A stretch of DNA of 64,000 nucleotides from Rhyacophila brunnea (Eukaryota; Arthropoda; Insecta; Trichoptera; Rhyacophilidae): contig JAGYXB010001414.1 of NCBI GenBank assembly GCA_022495005.1, forward strand, positions 1,116,001 to 1,180,000. Direction: 5' to 3'. The notes beneath the pieces were generated by a model. The model was not told the DNA's origin. It worked only from the letters and a program-made list of their open reading frames with translations, and did no database searches. This document shows, in pieces, positions 55,414 to 64,000 of this stretch. The first letter of the stretch is position 1; every line of letters begins with the position of its first letter. A program made the translations under genes and the position numbers.

Positions 55414-56382
55414 GGGTAGGGTGGTACAAGAGTGCGCAGTGTGCAAGAGTACGCATTCGATTTAAACTTATCGCATTTGACGTTAGCTGATAAATTCAAT
55501 CGCTAGATGCTAGCGTGAACTTGTGACATGTCGCCGTCACGAGCTGTGTGTACCTAGGCGATTATTTACGATTTCAGGTAACAAAATCGTTTTTTTGCTT
55601 GTTCGTTATAATATTTAACTGTTCTGGAAACTCTCTCACATGGAGGTTCATTGCAATAGAGTGTTCTTGTATTATTATTTCTATTACAAATCTACTTAAT
55701 TAGCAGTCACGAGAGAAAAGTTTGACAGTTTGCCCTAGATGGGGGTAGTAGTATGTTTTTGACGAAATGTTCACCTGCTGTGCAAGAGTGCGCTGGGACG
55801 AAATGTGCAAGAGTACGCGCGCGCTCTTGCACGATACGTTGTTATTGCTTACTGTTTTGAATTCAAAATGTCCAGAAGATCAAGCAATTAGAAATACTAC
55901 ACCGAAGAAGAACCCTGCATCTTTAAAAAGAATGTTTAAAAAATCTCAGCATGCTTCAAAGAAGAAGATCTGGATATGCCCAGCTTGCGGAAAAATATTT
56001 AAGGAGCCAATGGTGAAGGACTGGATTCAGTGCAAAATATGCCAAGAATTGTGGCACGAGAGATGCACTGGTTATTTGGGATCTGGAGATATTATATTTG
56101 TGATCTTTGCCTCTGATTATCCCATCATATAGTGTGCGCGCACTGGTGTACACCCTCCTGCGCACTCTTGGGCTGCAGGGTGCACACGAGTGCGCACATA
56201 AAGTTTTTCTACTTTTTTTATTATATGTTTTAATAGGTGAGAGTAAGACGGTTCATATTTTTTCTTGTAACAGCTAGATAAACAAGAGATAAAATAAATT
56301 TATTTTTGTTTTCCTAAAATGTATAGTTTTATTTGCACAAATTCTGAAACCCAAAACTGCGCGCTCTTGTACCACCCTACCC
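55414..56382 (+). mobile_element. TA-flanked transposon encoding a PHD finger
   Basis: TA at 55412-55413 and 56383-56384. The inverted ends begin GGGTAGGGTGGTACAAGAG, and several GTGCAAGAGTNCGC repeats follow internally. It is 969 bp, too short for a full transposase. The TA duplication and PHD tail suggest a pogo-like origin. Confidence 0.75.
55859..56132 (+). pseudogene. PHD-finger C-terminus of a pogo-like transposase
   Basis: Encodes KKIWICPACGKIFKEPMVKD and WIQCKICQELWHERCTGYLG, a PHD-type zinc finger (Cys pairs, WHERC). The last Cys pair (YYICDLCL, then stop) lies in the next frame, so one base has been gained or lost near 56090. The DDE domain is absent. Confidence 0.65.
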
Positions 56383-56664
56383 TACATATCAGAATGGAGA
56401 TGCCTCCTATGAAATAAAACGTAGGTACTTTTAAAATTACTGAAAAAAATCTATTGAAATCAGAAAAAACACAATAGTGATACCAATACCATTGGAATAA
56501 ATTAAGAAAATTAATACATTTCGTCTTCGCCTTTAGGCAATAAAATTAAGATTACCGCTTCTCATATTAAGTATCCTGTTATTTATATTTTACAAAATCA
56601 ACAGATTTTTTCTGACAATCACTACGCCAATCCTTAATTCAGTTCTGTCAACCACCCCTTTCCC

Positions 56665-56883
56665 CTACCCGTGTAGTCCCAAGAGGGTGTTGGAGACGCC
56701 TTCTACTCCTCGCGGAAGCTGAGGAGCGGAGAGGGGTGCCGCAACATGATGCGCACGCGCTGGCACGAGTGTGCAACGGGGAGGGGGCGGGGGCGAGGGT
56801 GACTGCGGAGAATCACACGATCTCGCGCCTGGCAGGATCAAAAGCAGCAATATGAGCGCCAGCTTCGAGCTTGCAGAATACAT
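56665..56883 (-). CDS. Candidate first exon of a secreted protein
   Basis: This minus-strand frame opens with a convincing signal peptide (MYSASSKLALILLLLILPG, then ARSC). A Pro-rich stretch and LPRGVEGVSNTLLGLHG follow, to a stop. A possible donor GG|GTAGGG lies at the stop (exon end 56669), so it could be exon 1 of a larger gene. The block is GC-rich in AT-rich surroundings. I do not recognise the product, and chance is not excluded. Confidence 0.3.
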   Translation of the reverse strand: MYSASSKLALILLLLILPGARSCDSPQSPSPPPPPRCTLVPARAHHVAAPLSAPQLPRGVEGVSNTLLGLHG

Positions 56884-57799
56884 AGCAGCTTATTTCGTTG
56901 ACGAATGAATCATACTTTTCTACGTTCAAGGGGCAGTTGAGAATGTCCTAAGTACTAGGTTCACCTACCTAACTAAAAACGAATGACCCAATAAAAATGT
57001 AGGTAAAGTACCTACATGTAGGTTCACATTGGATATAAATGCGTGGTGACAAATCGTCGCTGTAGGATTGGTTTGTCGAATAGACCAAATGTTCAGGAGA
57101 CGAAAAACAAATTTCATATTCCTATATTTAAATACATGGAGATATTTAAATTGTTATTTTTACAGCATATGAATGATGTATTCATTACCATTACAAAGTA
57201 ATTTAAAGAAAATGATGGTTCTAGTCCATTTAGACACAAAAATACATTCTGCATTAAAAGGTCGATTTCGACAAAAACGGATATTCCACAAACCAATCTA
57301 TAGCGACGAAATTATAATAAATACAATGTTAGTTTAGTTAGTTACAGTTTTACTAAGTTTTTTGTCCAGCGTTCAAAACTATTTAATAACGACACATTTT
57401 GATGGTGAGCCCTGTACTTAATACTTATAAGTATCTACTTAATTTATCAGTGCAGTTTATTTTCTCAATTTACATGGAGATGTCTAACTACCTAACTATC
57501 TATAAAAAATATCAGTTTTGCACTTGTTTATAATAAATTGAACAAATTTAATTTACCACATCCATAATTATAAGGCCAAGTATAAATATTTCGAATGGGG
57601 TAACTACTTTTTCAAAGGTCGCGTTTCATCGTGCCCAGATAAGTAGGTACCCACATGAAGTTATTTCTACAAATGGCATCGCTTGTTCCAAACTACAAAC
57701 TCGATGCCTTCACAACTATCCCACAAAGTGGGACGTTATAGTTATATCGTGATATATATTATGTACCTAGATACATTCATAAGATAGATTGTGGCACAG

Positions 57800-57995
57800 C
57801 CTCAAGGGTTCCGTCGCCGTGGCCGGCCCTCCCTCACCCTGCAGCGGTGCTACAAAAGCGACCTACGTGCTGCATGTCTCACATGGCGGGAGGCGCAAAA
57901 GTTGGCAATGGACCGAGGGAAGTGGCGCGAACTTGTACTTGCCCTATGTCCCAATGCTGGGTCGTGACAGGGTGGAAGAAGAAGAGGAAAAAGAT
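57800..57995 (+). repeat. Non-LTR retrotransposon 3' end fragment
   Basis: The frame encodes RRRGRPSLTLQRCYKSDLRA, then RGKWRELVLALCPNAGS-stop, the C-terminus of a non-LTR reverse transcriptase. GGGTGGAAGAAGAAGAGG follows as the tail. A real copy of the 3' end, 5'-truncated. Confidence 0.65.
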
Positions 57996-58519
57996 ACATT
58001 AAAAAACATTAGGTACTTTCTTAAGTATAAGACAAGTAGGTACTTATACCTACTTACCTACATACTTTTACTTGACGTATCAAGTTGACACGTCTATTTT
58101 AGTATTCCGTAGATATCTGCAGATGCATAGGTTGCATCGTATGTGGAAAGTCAAAAGTGCCTTCATATCTACTTAATATGGACAGAGTTATGTAGATTAC
58201 CTGAGTTGTGCAGGTACCGCAATAAAAAATATCCAACATCCAGTTTGATGATCTGCATCAAAAAACACGCTAGTAAAAATAAAGAAGTTTGTTGTCATCT
58301 TTTTAGAAGGACAGTTTCAAAAACATCATTAACCTATAATGAACCCCAATGAACGACAAAGACACGATAAAAGTAGAAAGAGGCTGGAAGTAGGTAGGTA
58401 CTATATGAAATGTCGTGCTGGATGTTGAGTCTCGTGGTTGGCCAAACGATTCTATATCAGCGATTTACACTACATAGGTACACTGCATGTGTAAAAATAT
58501 GTAACAACGTAGTTGATAT

Positions 58520-58735
58520 TTAGCCAGATCGAACGACGGAGAAGACGAGAAAGACCTCCCTCCAGATGGTAGGACTTAATCAAGAATGTCACAGGTTATC
58601 CACTGACACAGGTCTTGCATACCGCTGAATGCCGAACGCGATGGAGCCAAGCCGCGGAGAACGCTGTCAGATGGCCAAATTATTCAGGTCACGATCATCA
58701 GTCACAAGACCGAAGAATTTGAAATATCCCATTAG
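58520..58735 (+). repeat. Non-LTR retrotransposon 3' end fragment
   Basis: The frame reads RRRRRERPPSRW-stop-DLIKN, then TAECRTRWSQAAENAVRW, matching the C-terminal region of non-LTR ORF2. It abuts the MITE starting at 58742. Confidence 0.5.
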
Positions 58736-58741
58736 GTGAAA

Positions 58742-59342
58742 CAGTGGCGAAGGGTGGGAATAGGCTGTTAAATAGTGCACTCTAAACCTTGTCAGTCAAA
58801 CGTAAGTATTTGTTTTCATAGAAATAAGACTACAATTAATTACATAATATGGTGTTGATTAGTTTTTAAAATTCAATTGAACCCTGCGAAACCAACCCAA
58901 ACCTACCTAATAGATAACAGTCAAAAAATACTCGTAGGATATCAATAAAATATCTAGAATTGTGCAATTAAATCATACATAACTTTGGATATTTCATAGA
59001 TATAAATATAATATTTTTATCTAAATATTAGATATACTTTTTTTGATTCAGGCAGGATTCATTTTAAAAAAATGAACCAACAATATGTGTACCTAATATT
59101 ATGTAAGTATTCTTAATCCAACGAAAACAAATGAGAATTAATGAAAAAGTGTGCTCAATTTTGTCGTATCGCCCAATATATATCAAAGCTATTAGGTATG
59201 GTTTGGTTTAGGCAGAGTTTAATTGATTTTTAAAAACTAATAATTATCTTAGTTCAATAAAAACAAATTCGTATAACAAACAAATTTTAATGTGCACTAT
59301 TTATGGCGGATCTTAACAGCCTGCCTCCACCCTTCGCTACTG
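58742..59342. mobile_element. CAGTGGCGAAGGG-family MITE, long copy
   Basis: The octamers AGGTGAAA (58734-58741) and GGGTGAAA (59343-59350) match at 7 of 8. The ends CAGTGGCGAAGGGTGGGA and CACCCTTCGCTACTG are mirrored. Internal modules as in 51934-52496. Confidence 0.75.
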
Positions 59343-59504
59343 GGGTGAAATCATATCCCACTATTAATTGTCAAAACACCAAAGTAAATTGAATAAATAA
59401 TTATTTCGGTATTAGGTAGATGGTATGTTATACAACTACAATTTATACGAAACAAATTATTAGGTACTGAATAGTTAGTTAAATATGTAGGTAAGTAGGT
59501 AGGT

Positions 59505-59830
59505 CATGGCCCCCACATCCTGAAGCTGGCCCCCAGGTCAGAATCATTGGCGGCCCCCCTATCGCTAAGGTTCAAGGCAGTCTGATTATCTACAGTGGCG
59601 TTTTCCAAATGGTTTTCGAGGTCAAATAAAATTTAGTGCAGATTTTTTAACACACAACCAAAAATTGCGTCGCACAACCATATATTTTAAAATGTGAATA
59701 AACCTGAAGTAAAATAGCGCCGCAGGCGACTTTTTTACTACTTATTAGAGCAAATTTAAGATGTGTGTTTATCTTATTTATCTGGTCGACCGCCACGCCG
59801 GGCCCCTAGACTAGAGCCCTGTCAGCCCCC
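59505..59830. repeat. C-rich dispersed repeat (also at 63.9 kb)
   Basis: GGCCCCCACATCCTGAAG, GGCCCCCAGG and CCCCCCTATCGCTA recur at 63902-63975. The other end carries GCCGGGCCCCTAGAC and GCCCCCCC. Probably a hAT-type non-autonomous element. Confidence 0.4.
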
Positions 59831-59876
59831 CCTTGTGTAGGTATATAGTTAACATCATAGTAACCATGGGTATGTA

Positions 59877-59996
59877 TTATGGCGTGCACACTGGCAACAA
59901 GTTGATAGCAACCTCATTAAATTAATATTAATATACTTATAATAAAATAATAATTATCGTAAAATCTAACGAGGTTGCCAGTGTGGACCCGGCATA
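59877..59996. mobile_element. 120-bp inverted-repeat MITE
   Basis: TGGCGTGCACACTGGCAAC at the left is mirrored by GTTGCCAGTGTGGACCCGGC at the right. The centre is AT-rich. Confidence 0.55.
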
Positions 59997-60534
59997 AGGT
60001 ATATTAAATAGATAATCGATTGGCGGCAGACTAGAATGAAAATTAAAAAGAAGCACTGTGAAGTTAGTAAAGATCTTCGAAGATAAAAAAAAACCTGTTG
60101 AAAAAGAACGACAATAAAGAAACGGCGGATGAAACTCAACACTGAATGGACGGTGAAGTGCGCATAAAAGAATAAAAGGAGATACCTACCTATTTCAAGA
60201 ACTGGAATAGGATGCCTGAATGAAAAAAACTAAGAAATGCTTAGTACAGGTTTGATAAAAACAGCGATACATGAATGACGAGGCATGATTGGACTTTAAA
60301 ATTGTAGGCGCTCGGATTATTTTTTATATTTCATTCATAAATCATAACTAAAGAAATACCTACATAGGGAAAGGAGCAATAAGCAAATACAACAGATGTT
60401 TATTATAATGTTGAGTCCAGATCAACATACCTAACTACATCTGTCCGTAAACGGCGTAAACAAATATCTAAACATTGTGTAGGTACCTATAAGGATTTGC
60501 ATAAGTAGGTAGGTACATCATAGATATAGTAATA

Positions 60535-60725
60535 AACATATGGAGCTCGAAGAAAGGACAATCGCTGGATAAATATAGTCATCCAGTGGTACCCAAGAGG
60601 AACAAAACGTCCGCAAGGTAACCTAGAGGCCGCTGGATTGATAAATCGTTCTGCAGAAGTACCTACGTGGCAACGCAACGCACAGGACCGAAAGAAGTGG
60701 AATCATCGTGCAAATAAGTCCTACA
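60535..60725 (+). repeat. Non-LTR retrotransposon 3' end fragment
   Basis: The frame encodes WINIVIQWYPRGTKRPQGN, then VPTWQRNAQDRKKWNHRANK, resembling the terminal region of a non-LTR ORF2 (GRPxxRW, AQDRxxW). Truncated on both sides. Confidence 0.5.
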
Positions 60726-61095
60726 AAGAATCGATAGCGCTGAACACGCGGTGCCATATTCATTTATATTTTTTCATGAGGAACCAATCGTCGAATGGCG
60801 CATACTAAAAGTTAAGTACCTACATACCTACTTTTTAATCGATCTATACTTCGAAATACGTTTTAAAAAAATCCGTACAAATGACCGTTAGGTTTTTTTT
60901 TAATTCCCCAGCAGATGGAAAACACATGCAAATGCACTGACAAGCCAGGAATATAATTATTTGGTGATATATTTTTAATGTTTTATCGGAAGTAGTAACC
61001 CGATGTCTCGTTGAATTTTTTTTTTTGATTAAAGAATAAGTACAAATTTGTAGGATGTGGACTGTCTGCAATCTAAAACTAGGTACCTACATTCT

Positions 61096-61359
61096 ATTTG
61101 AAAGCAATGTTTGCAGGTGCATTGGTATAGTGGCAAAAGTTTACAAACATTCTATATTTTGTATGCGGATATGTTTATTGGTCTACAGGTAGTAGGTACT
61201 ACCTACTACGAATAAGAAATACATATTATTTGAAACCAATGTTTGCAGGTGCATTGGTATAGTGGCAAAAGTTTACAAACATTCTATATTTTGTATGCGG
61301 ACATGTTTATTGGTCTACAGGTAGTAGGTACTACCTACTACGAATAAGAAATACATATA
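61096..61359 (+). repeat. 132-bp tandem duplication
   Basis: Two nearly identical units follow each other directly (differences include GAAAGC/GAAACC and GGATATG/GGACATG). Each has GTGCATTGGTATAGTGGC and a GTAGTAGGTA/TACCTACTAC palindrome. Confidence 0.8.
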
Positions 61360-61884
61360 ATTTGATACAAAAATGACAATACTTGACTGGACTTAAAAAT
61401 TTTAGGCACTCAGATTATTATTGTCAACACTGGCGGCTCCCTGCTTAGGTCATTCGGTCATTGACCTGCCAAAATAAATACCTTACAATCGACATAATAA
61501 TATTAATAATATGTGCAATGTCATATATAATAATATTAATAATAATCGGTGGATTTGAAATTATAGGGCGCGCGATATTGTGTCAACCCTGTCTATTGGG
61601 CTTTTTTTGTTTGGGCGATAATTCCCCGAACAAAAATATTGTGTTCGCCGGCAGTCTGAAAATTGACCCAAATTGAATATTTTTATAAAATTTTCTCTCT
61701 CGTTTCTCATACATAAGACAGAGATCGATATAACACAAAATACGAGATCGAAGCTTGTAACGGTGCGTGAATTACTGTAATATCGGCAATGCCCGAGTGT
61801 GAGACAAAAGATTTTTTCACCTAATTAAATGAAACAGAATGATAACACTGACTAGATAATTGGTCTCAAGACGCAACTGTGTAT

Positions 61885-62204
61885 ACCTCGGAGCCAGACC
61901 AAATCAATGAAGCGCTGATGGCGCTCAAGAATGCCATCGATATCGCCAACGAACTCATGAAAAGACTAACCAGCAAAAGCCTAGATCCAGACCAAGATAG
62001 ATAGAAACGAACGAGCGCCGACAAGAGTGAAGAAAGGAGAAAGAAGAAAAAGAAACACTATTTTAATTCAAACCAACAATCCATGATGCAGACATTACAG
62101 AAAAACCCGCAAGGGAGGAGACTTCCATCACACGCCATCATACAGATGAAAGGGATATGGGGCTTGCCCCGGTGCCCTACACGCCAAACATACCACAACA
62201 ACAA
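61885..62204 (+). mobile_element. Small retroposon with (CAA)n tail nested in the hAT
   Basis: An 11-bp duplication CAACTGTGTAT flanks it (61874-61884, 62205-62215), and the 3' end is an ACAACAACAACAA run. A short frame at the start reads PDQINEALMALKNAIDIANE. No family was identified. The variable target duplication and simple tail indicate target-primed reverse transcription. Confidence 0.6.
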
Positions 62205-62394
62205 CAACTGTGTATGCGGTTCGGATTCATTGACAGGTTTTGACGAATGCCTTTGGTTATTTTAATCATATGTAAGGAGTTTTTGGTGCAGTTATTGCAT
62301 ATACACACAACGTTTGGTTTTTAGTGATTTATAACATTTTTGTGAAGCAGTTAGTACGCACGCAGTAGCAATTGAAGTCTGTGATACAATTATA

Positions 62395-62897
62395 ATGGAA
62401 ATGGAAGCACGATCCAACGATCATCTCATTATATCCGATTTGTTCAATAAAGACAATTACACTGATTTTAAAAATAATTTTCCCACACGTCAAGTAAATT
62501 TGGTAAAACTGTTAGAAGAAATAAACATAATCAAGTTAAAAAATGAATTATTGGTGTTTTATCAACGAGATGATTTGCATGGCGTTAATAGTGCAGTTTC
62601 TCTTCTACATTTTTTACTCAGCAATAATTTCAACGAAACATTTTCCGAGTCGATCAAAGTTCTCCAATTTATTTGCGTCATACCAATGACAACAGTTGAA
62701 AGTGAAAGATGTTTTTCCACTCTCAAAAGAATAAAAACCTTTCTACGCAATAGGGCCAGGATAGACTGACCGCTCTTGCAATGCTCAGTATTGAAAAAAA
62801 ATATGTGGGAAAAATAGACAATTTTTATAATCGTGTGATTGATGATTTTTCAAAAAGCAAAGAAAGAAAAGTGGACCTAATTTACAAAAAATTATAA
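62395..62897 (+). pseudogene. hAT transposase C-terminal pseudogene
   Basis: Encodes TTVESERCFSTLKRIKTFLR, the hAT dimerisation motif of ZMYM1-like hAT proteins. A frameshift near 62760 moves the rest (DRLTALAMLSIEKKYVGK, then DDFSKSKERKVDLIYKKL-stop) to another frame. The catalytic region is missing. Confidence 0.75.
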
Positions 62898-63237
62898 CGC
62901 GTTGTGTGCAATTTCGGTTAACGATGGGTTGGCGTTATGAAAAACGGACATTTTTTGAAGGGTAAGTAGGTATCTACCTATAACAATTTCTAGCTCTTAT
63001 TCTATAATGTATAAAAAGTCAATTTGCAATACGTCTTTTCAGTATACAACGAAAAGGAAAATTAAAATAATATATTCAAAAATGACCTGCTAGTTTTTTC
63101 CGGATTAAGCCGCCAATGATTGTCAATATTCATGACTAAAGAGATGCGTCGTAAAACGTACGTGGTGTCTACGTACTGACAACACTTTAGCAAATAAACC
63201 ATAAGCAGCAAACTGACATTATAAGTACATAGGTATA

Positions 63238-63460
63238 TTTTTTTGATCATGTCCGATCCGAAGAAGATCATATATGGGCCTCCAGAGTGAAGGTTTTGTA
63301 TTAACAGATCGTTTTTTACGAAAAACGAATGTTAGCCACTTGCTCAACCTATTAGGTTCATACTCAGAGTCCAAACAATATGCGTATTTGCTAGACCCAG
63401 AATCATAACCTGGGACCCACGACATTATACGTCGACGCGTTAGCCACTCGGCCATCGAGT
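63238..63460 (-). repeat. tRNA-derived SINE, copy 3
   Basis: On the minus strand it starts with CGATGGCCGAGTGGCTAACG, a tRNA A-box region, and has a mutated B box (GGTTATGATTC). The body matches the 7136 and 32190 copies. Confidence 0.7.
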
Positions 63461-63894
63461 GCGTTTATTTATATATGTGGATAATAATAGTAATCTGCAA
63501 TGGTATCTAGTTAGGCACCTACCTCTACTGTAAACCAATGTGGGTTTTTTTTATCGACACAAACAAAAATACGTTGTAATTCTTTTGAAAGGTTGTAAAG
63601 CTCTATTTATTCAAAGTTATAGAGGGTACTACAACTGAGTTCCATATTTTCAAATGTCATTTGTAGTGAAACACGGTGATTACTGATTAGTGATTATTGA
63701 TGTTCTTCAATACCAGAATAGCTTATTATGAATCTAACTGTGCTTGTAATTAATAATAAATTCGTGTGGTAAATAAAATAATTGTCCGGCTACAATTTAT
63801 TCGTGTGTAACGGCGAGATTTCAAGTTTAACTTATGAATGCTGTACCTACCAGCTTATGTAATCCGGCACCTATCTAATAGTTAGGTAGGTACC

Positions 63895-64000
63895 TACACA
63901 TGCCCCCCATATCCTGACGTAGGCCCCCAGGCAATGATCTTTGACGCCCCCCCCCTACCTATCGCTATGGGTAAAGTCACTGTGATACTCTATAGTAGTG
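63895..64000. repeat. C-rich dispersed repeat, truncated by the window end
   Basis: Same family as 59505-59830 (GCCCCCCATATCCTGACG, GGCCCCCAGGC, CCCCCCCCTACCTATCGCTA). Confidence 0.4.

Larger units (their letters stand above)
61428..63118 (+). mobile_element. Non-autonomous hAT with nested retroposon
   Basis: A perfect 8-bp duplication ATTGTCAA (61420-61427, 63119-63126). The ends are CACTGGCGGCT and AGCCGCCAATG. It retains the transposase C-terminus and was itself hit by the insertion at 61885. Confidence 0.8.

Noticed and set aside
61461..61676. 71-aa frame at the left end of the 61.4-kb hAT
   Set aside because: AT-rich hydrophobic translation with no similarity to transposase or other families.
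63219..63455. 78-aa minus-strand frame starting MAEWLTRR
   Set aside because: It is the translation of a tRNA-derived SINE head and body.
1..64000. CRISPR arrays, bacterial operons, prophage or defence systems
   Set aside because: Nothing of this kind is present; introns, GT-AG sites and animal genes show a eukaryotic locus.

Overview
This is eukaryotic, almost certainly insect, DNA. It is AT-rich, has long introns with GT-AG splice sites, three animal protein genes, and a dense load of cut-and-paste transposons (hAT, mariner, pogo-like and Sola-like), tRNA-derived SINEs and non-LTR 3' stubs. I cannot fix the order from sequence alone. The very frequent GTAGGTACCTAC-type motif right of about 44.7 kb is something I associate with Lepidoptera and some Hemiptera, but that is only an impression.

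Genes. (1) A TBC1D9/TBC1D8-type Rab GTPase-activating protein occupies the plus strand from 116 to 38113. Fourteen exons were joined by hand; splice phases agree at every junction and give one 900-codon frame ending in a stop. The 5' end lies outside the window. It supplies a GRAM domain, a TBC domain with both catalytic finger residues, a degenerate EF-hand and a conserved C-terminal segment. (2) A complete six-exon alpha-L-fucosidase gene (GH29, 475 aa, signal peptide) lies on the minus strand, 12517 to 5528, nested inside one TBC1D9 intron. (3) The last exon of Polycomb (second half of the chromodomain through the C-terminal Pc box) is on the minus strand at 48169-49146, convergent with TBC1D9. 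Its upstream exon was not found.

Transposons, left to right. 0-5 kb: a palindromic MITE with a 9-bp target duplication, a mariner and a hAT MITE. 7.7-10.9 kb: a decayed Sola-like element inside a fucosidase intron. 12.7-15.6 kb: a nearly intact hAT just upstream of the fucosidase TATA box. 18.9-20.2 kb: a second mariner. 21-39 kb: several hAT or pogo MITEs in TBC1D9 introns, some within 80 bp of exon acceptors. 41.3 kb: a deletion derivative of the Sola-like element. 49-60 kb: a cluster of one hAT MITE family, a GTF2IRD2-like hAT relic and a TA-flanked element coding a PHD finger. 61.4-63.1 kb: a hAT relic carrying a nested retroposon.

Regions without genes (39.3-47.9 kb, 49.2-64 kb, and the long introns) hold AT-rich sequence and these repeats. 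Two diverged copies of a possible conserved non-coding element (about 40.77 and 52.63 kb) and a GC-rich candidate signal-peptide exon (56.7-56.9 kb, minus) are the main unexplained signals. No rRNA, CRISPR, phage or bacterial features are present.
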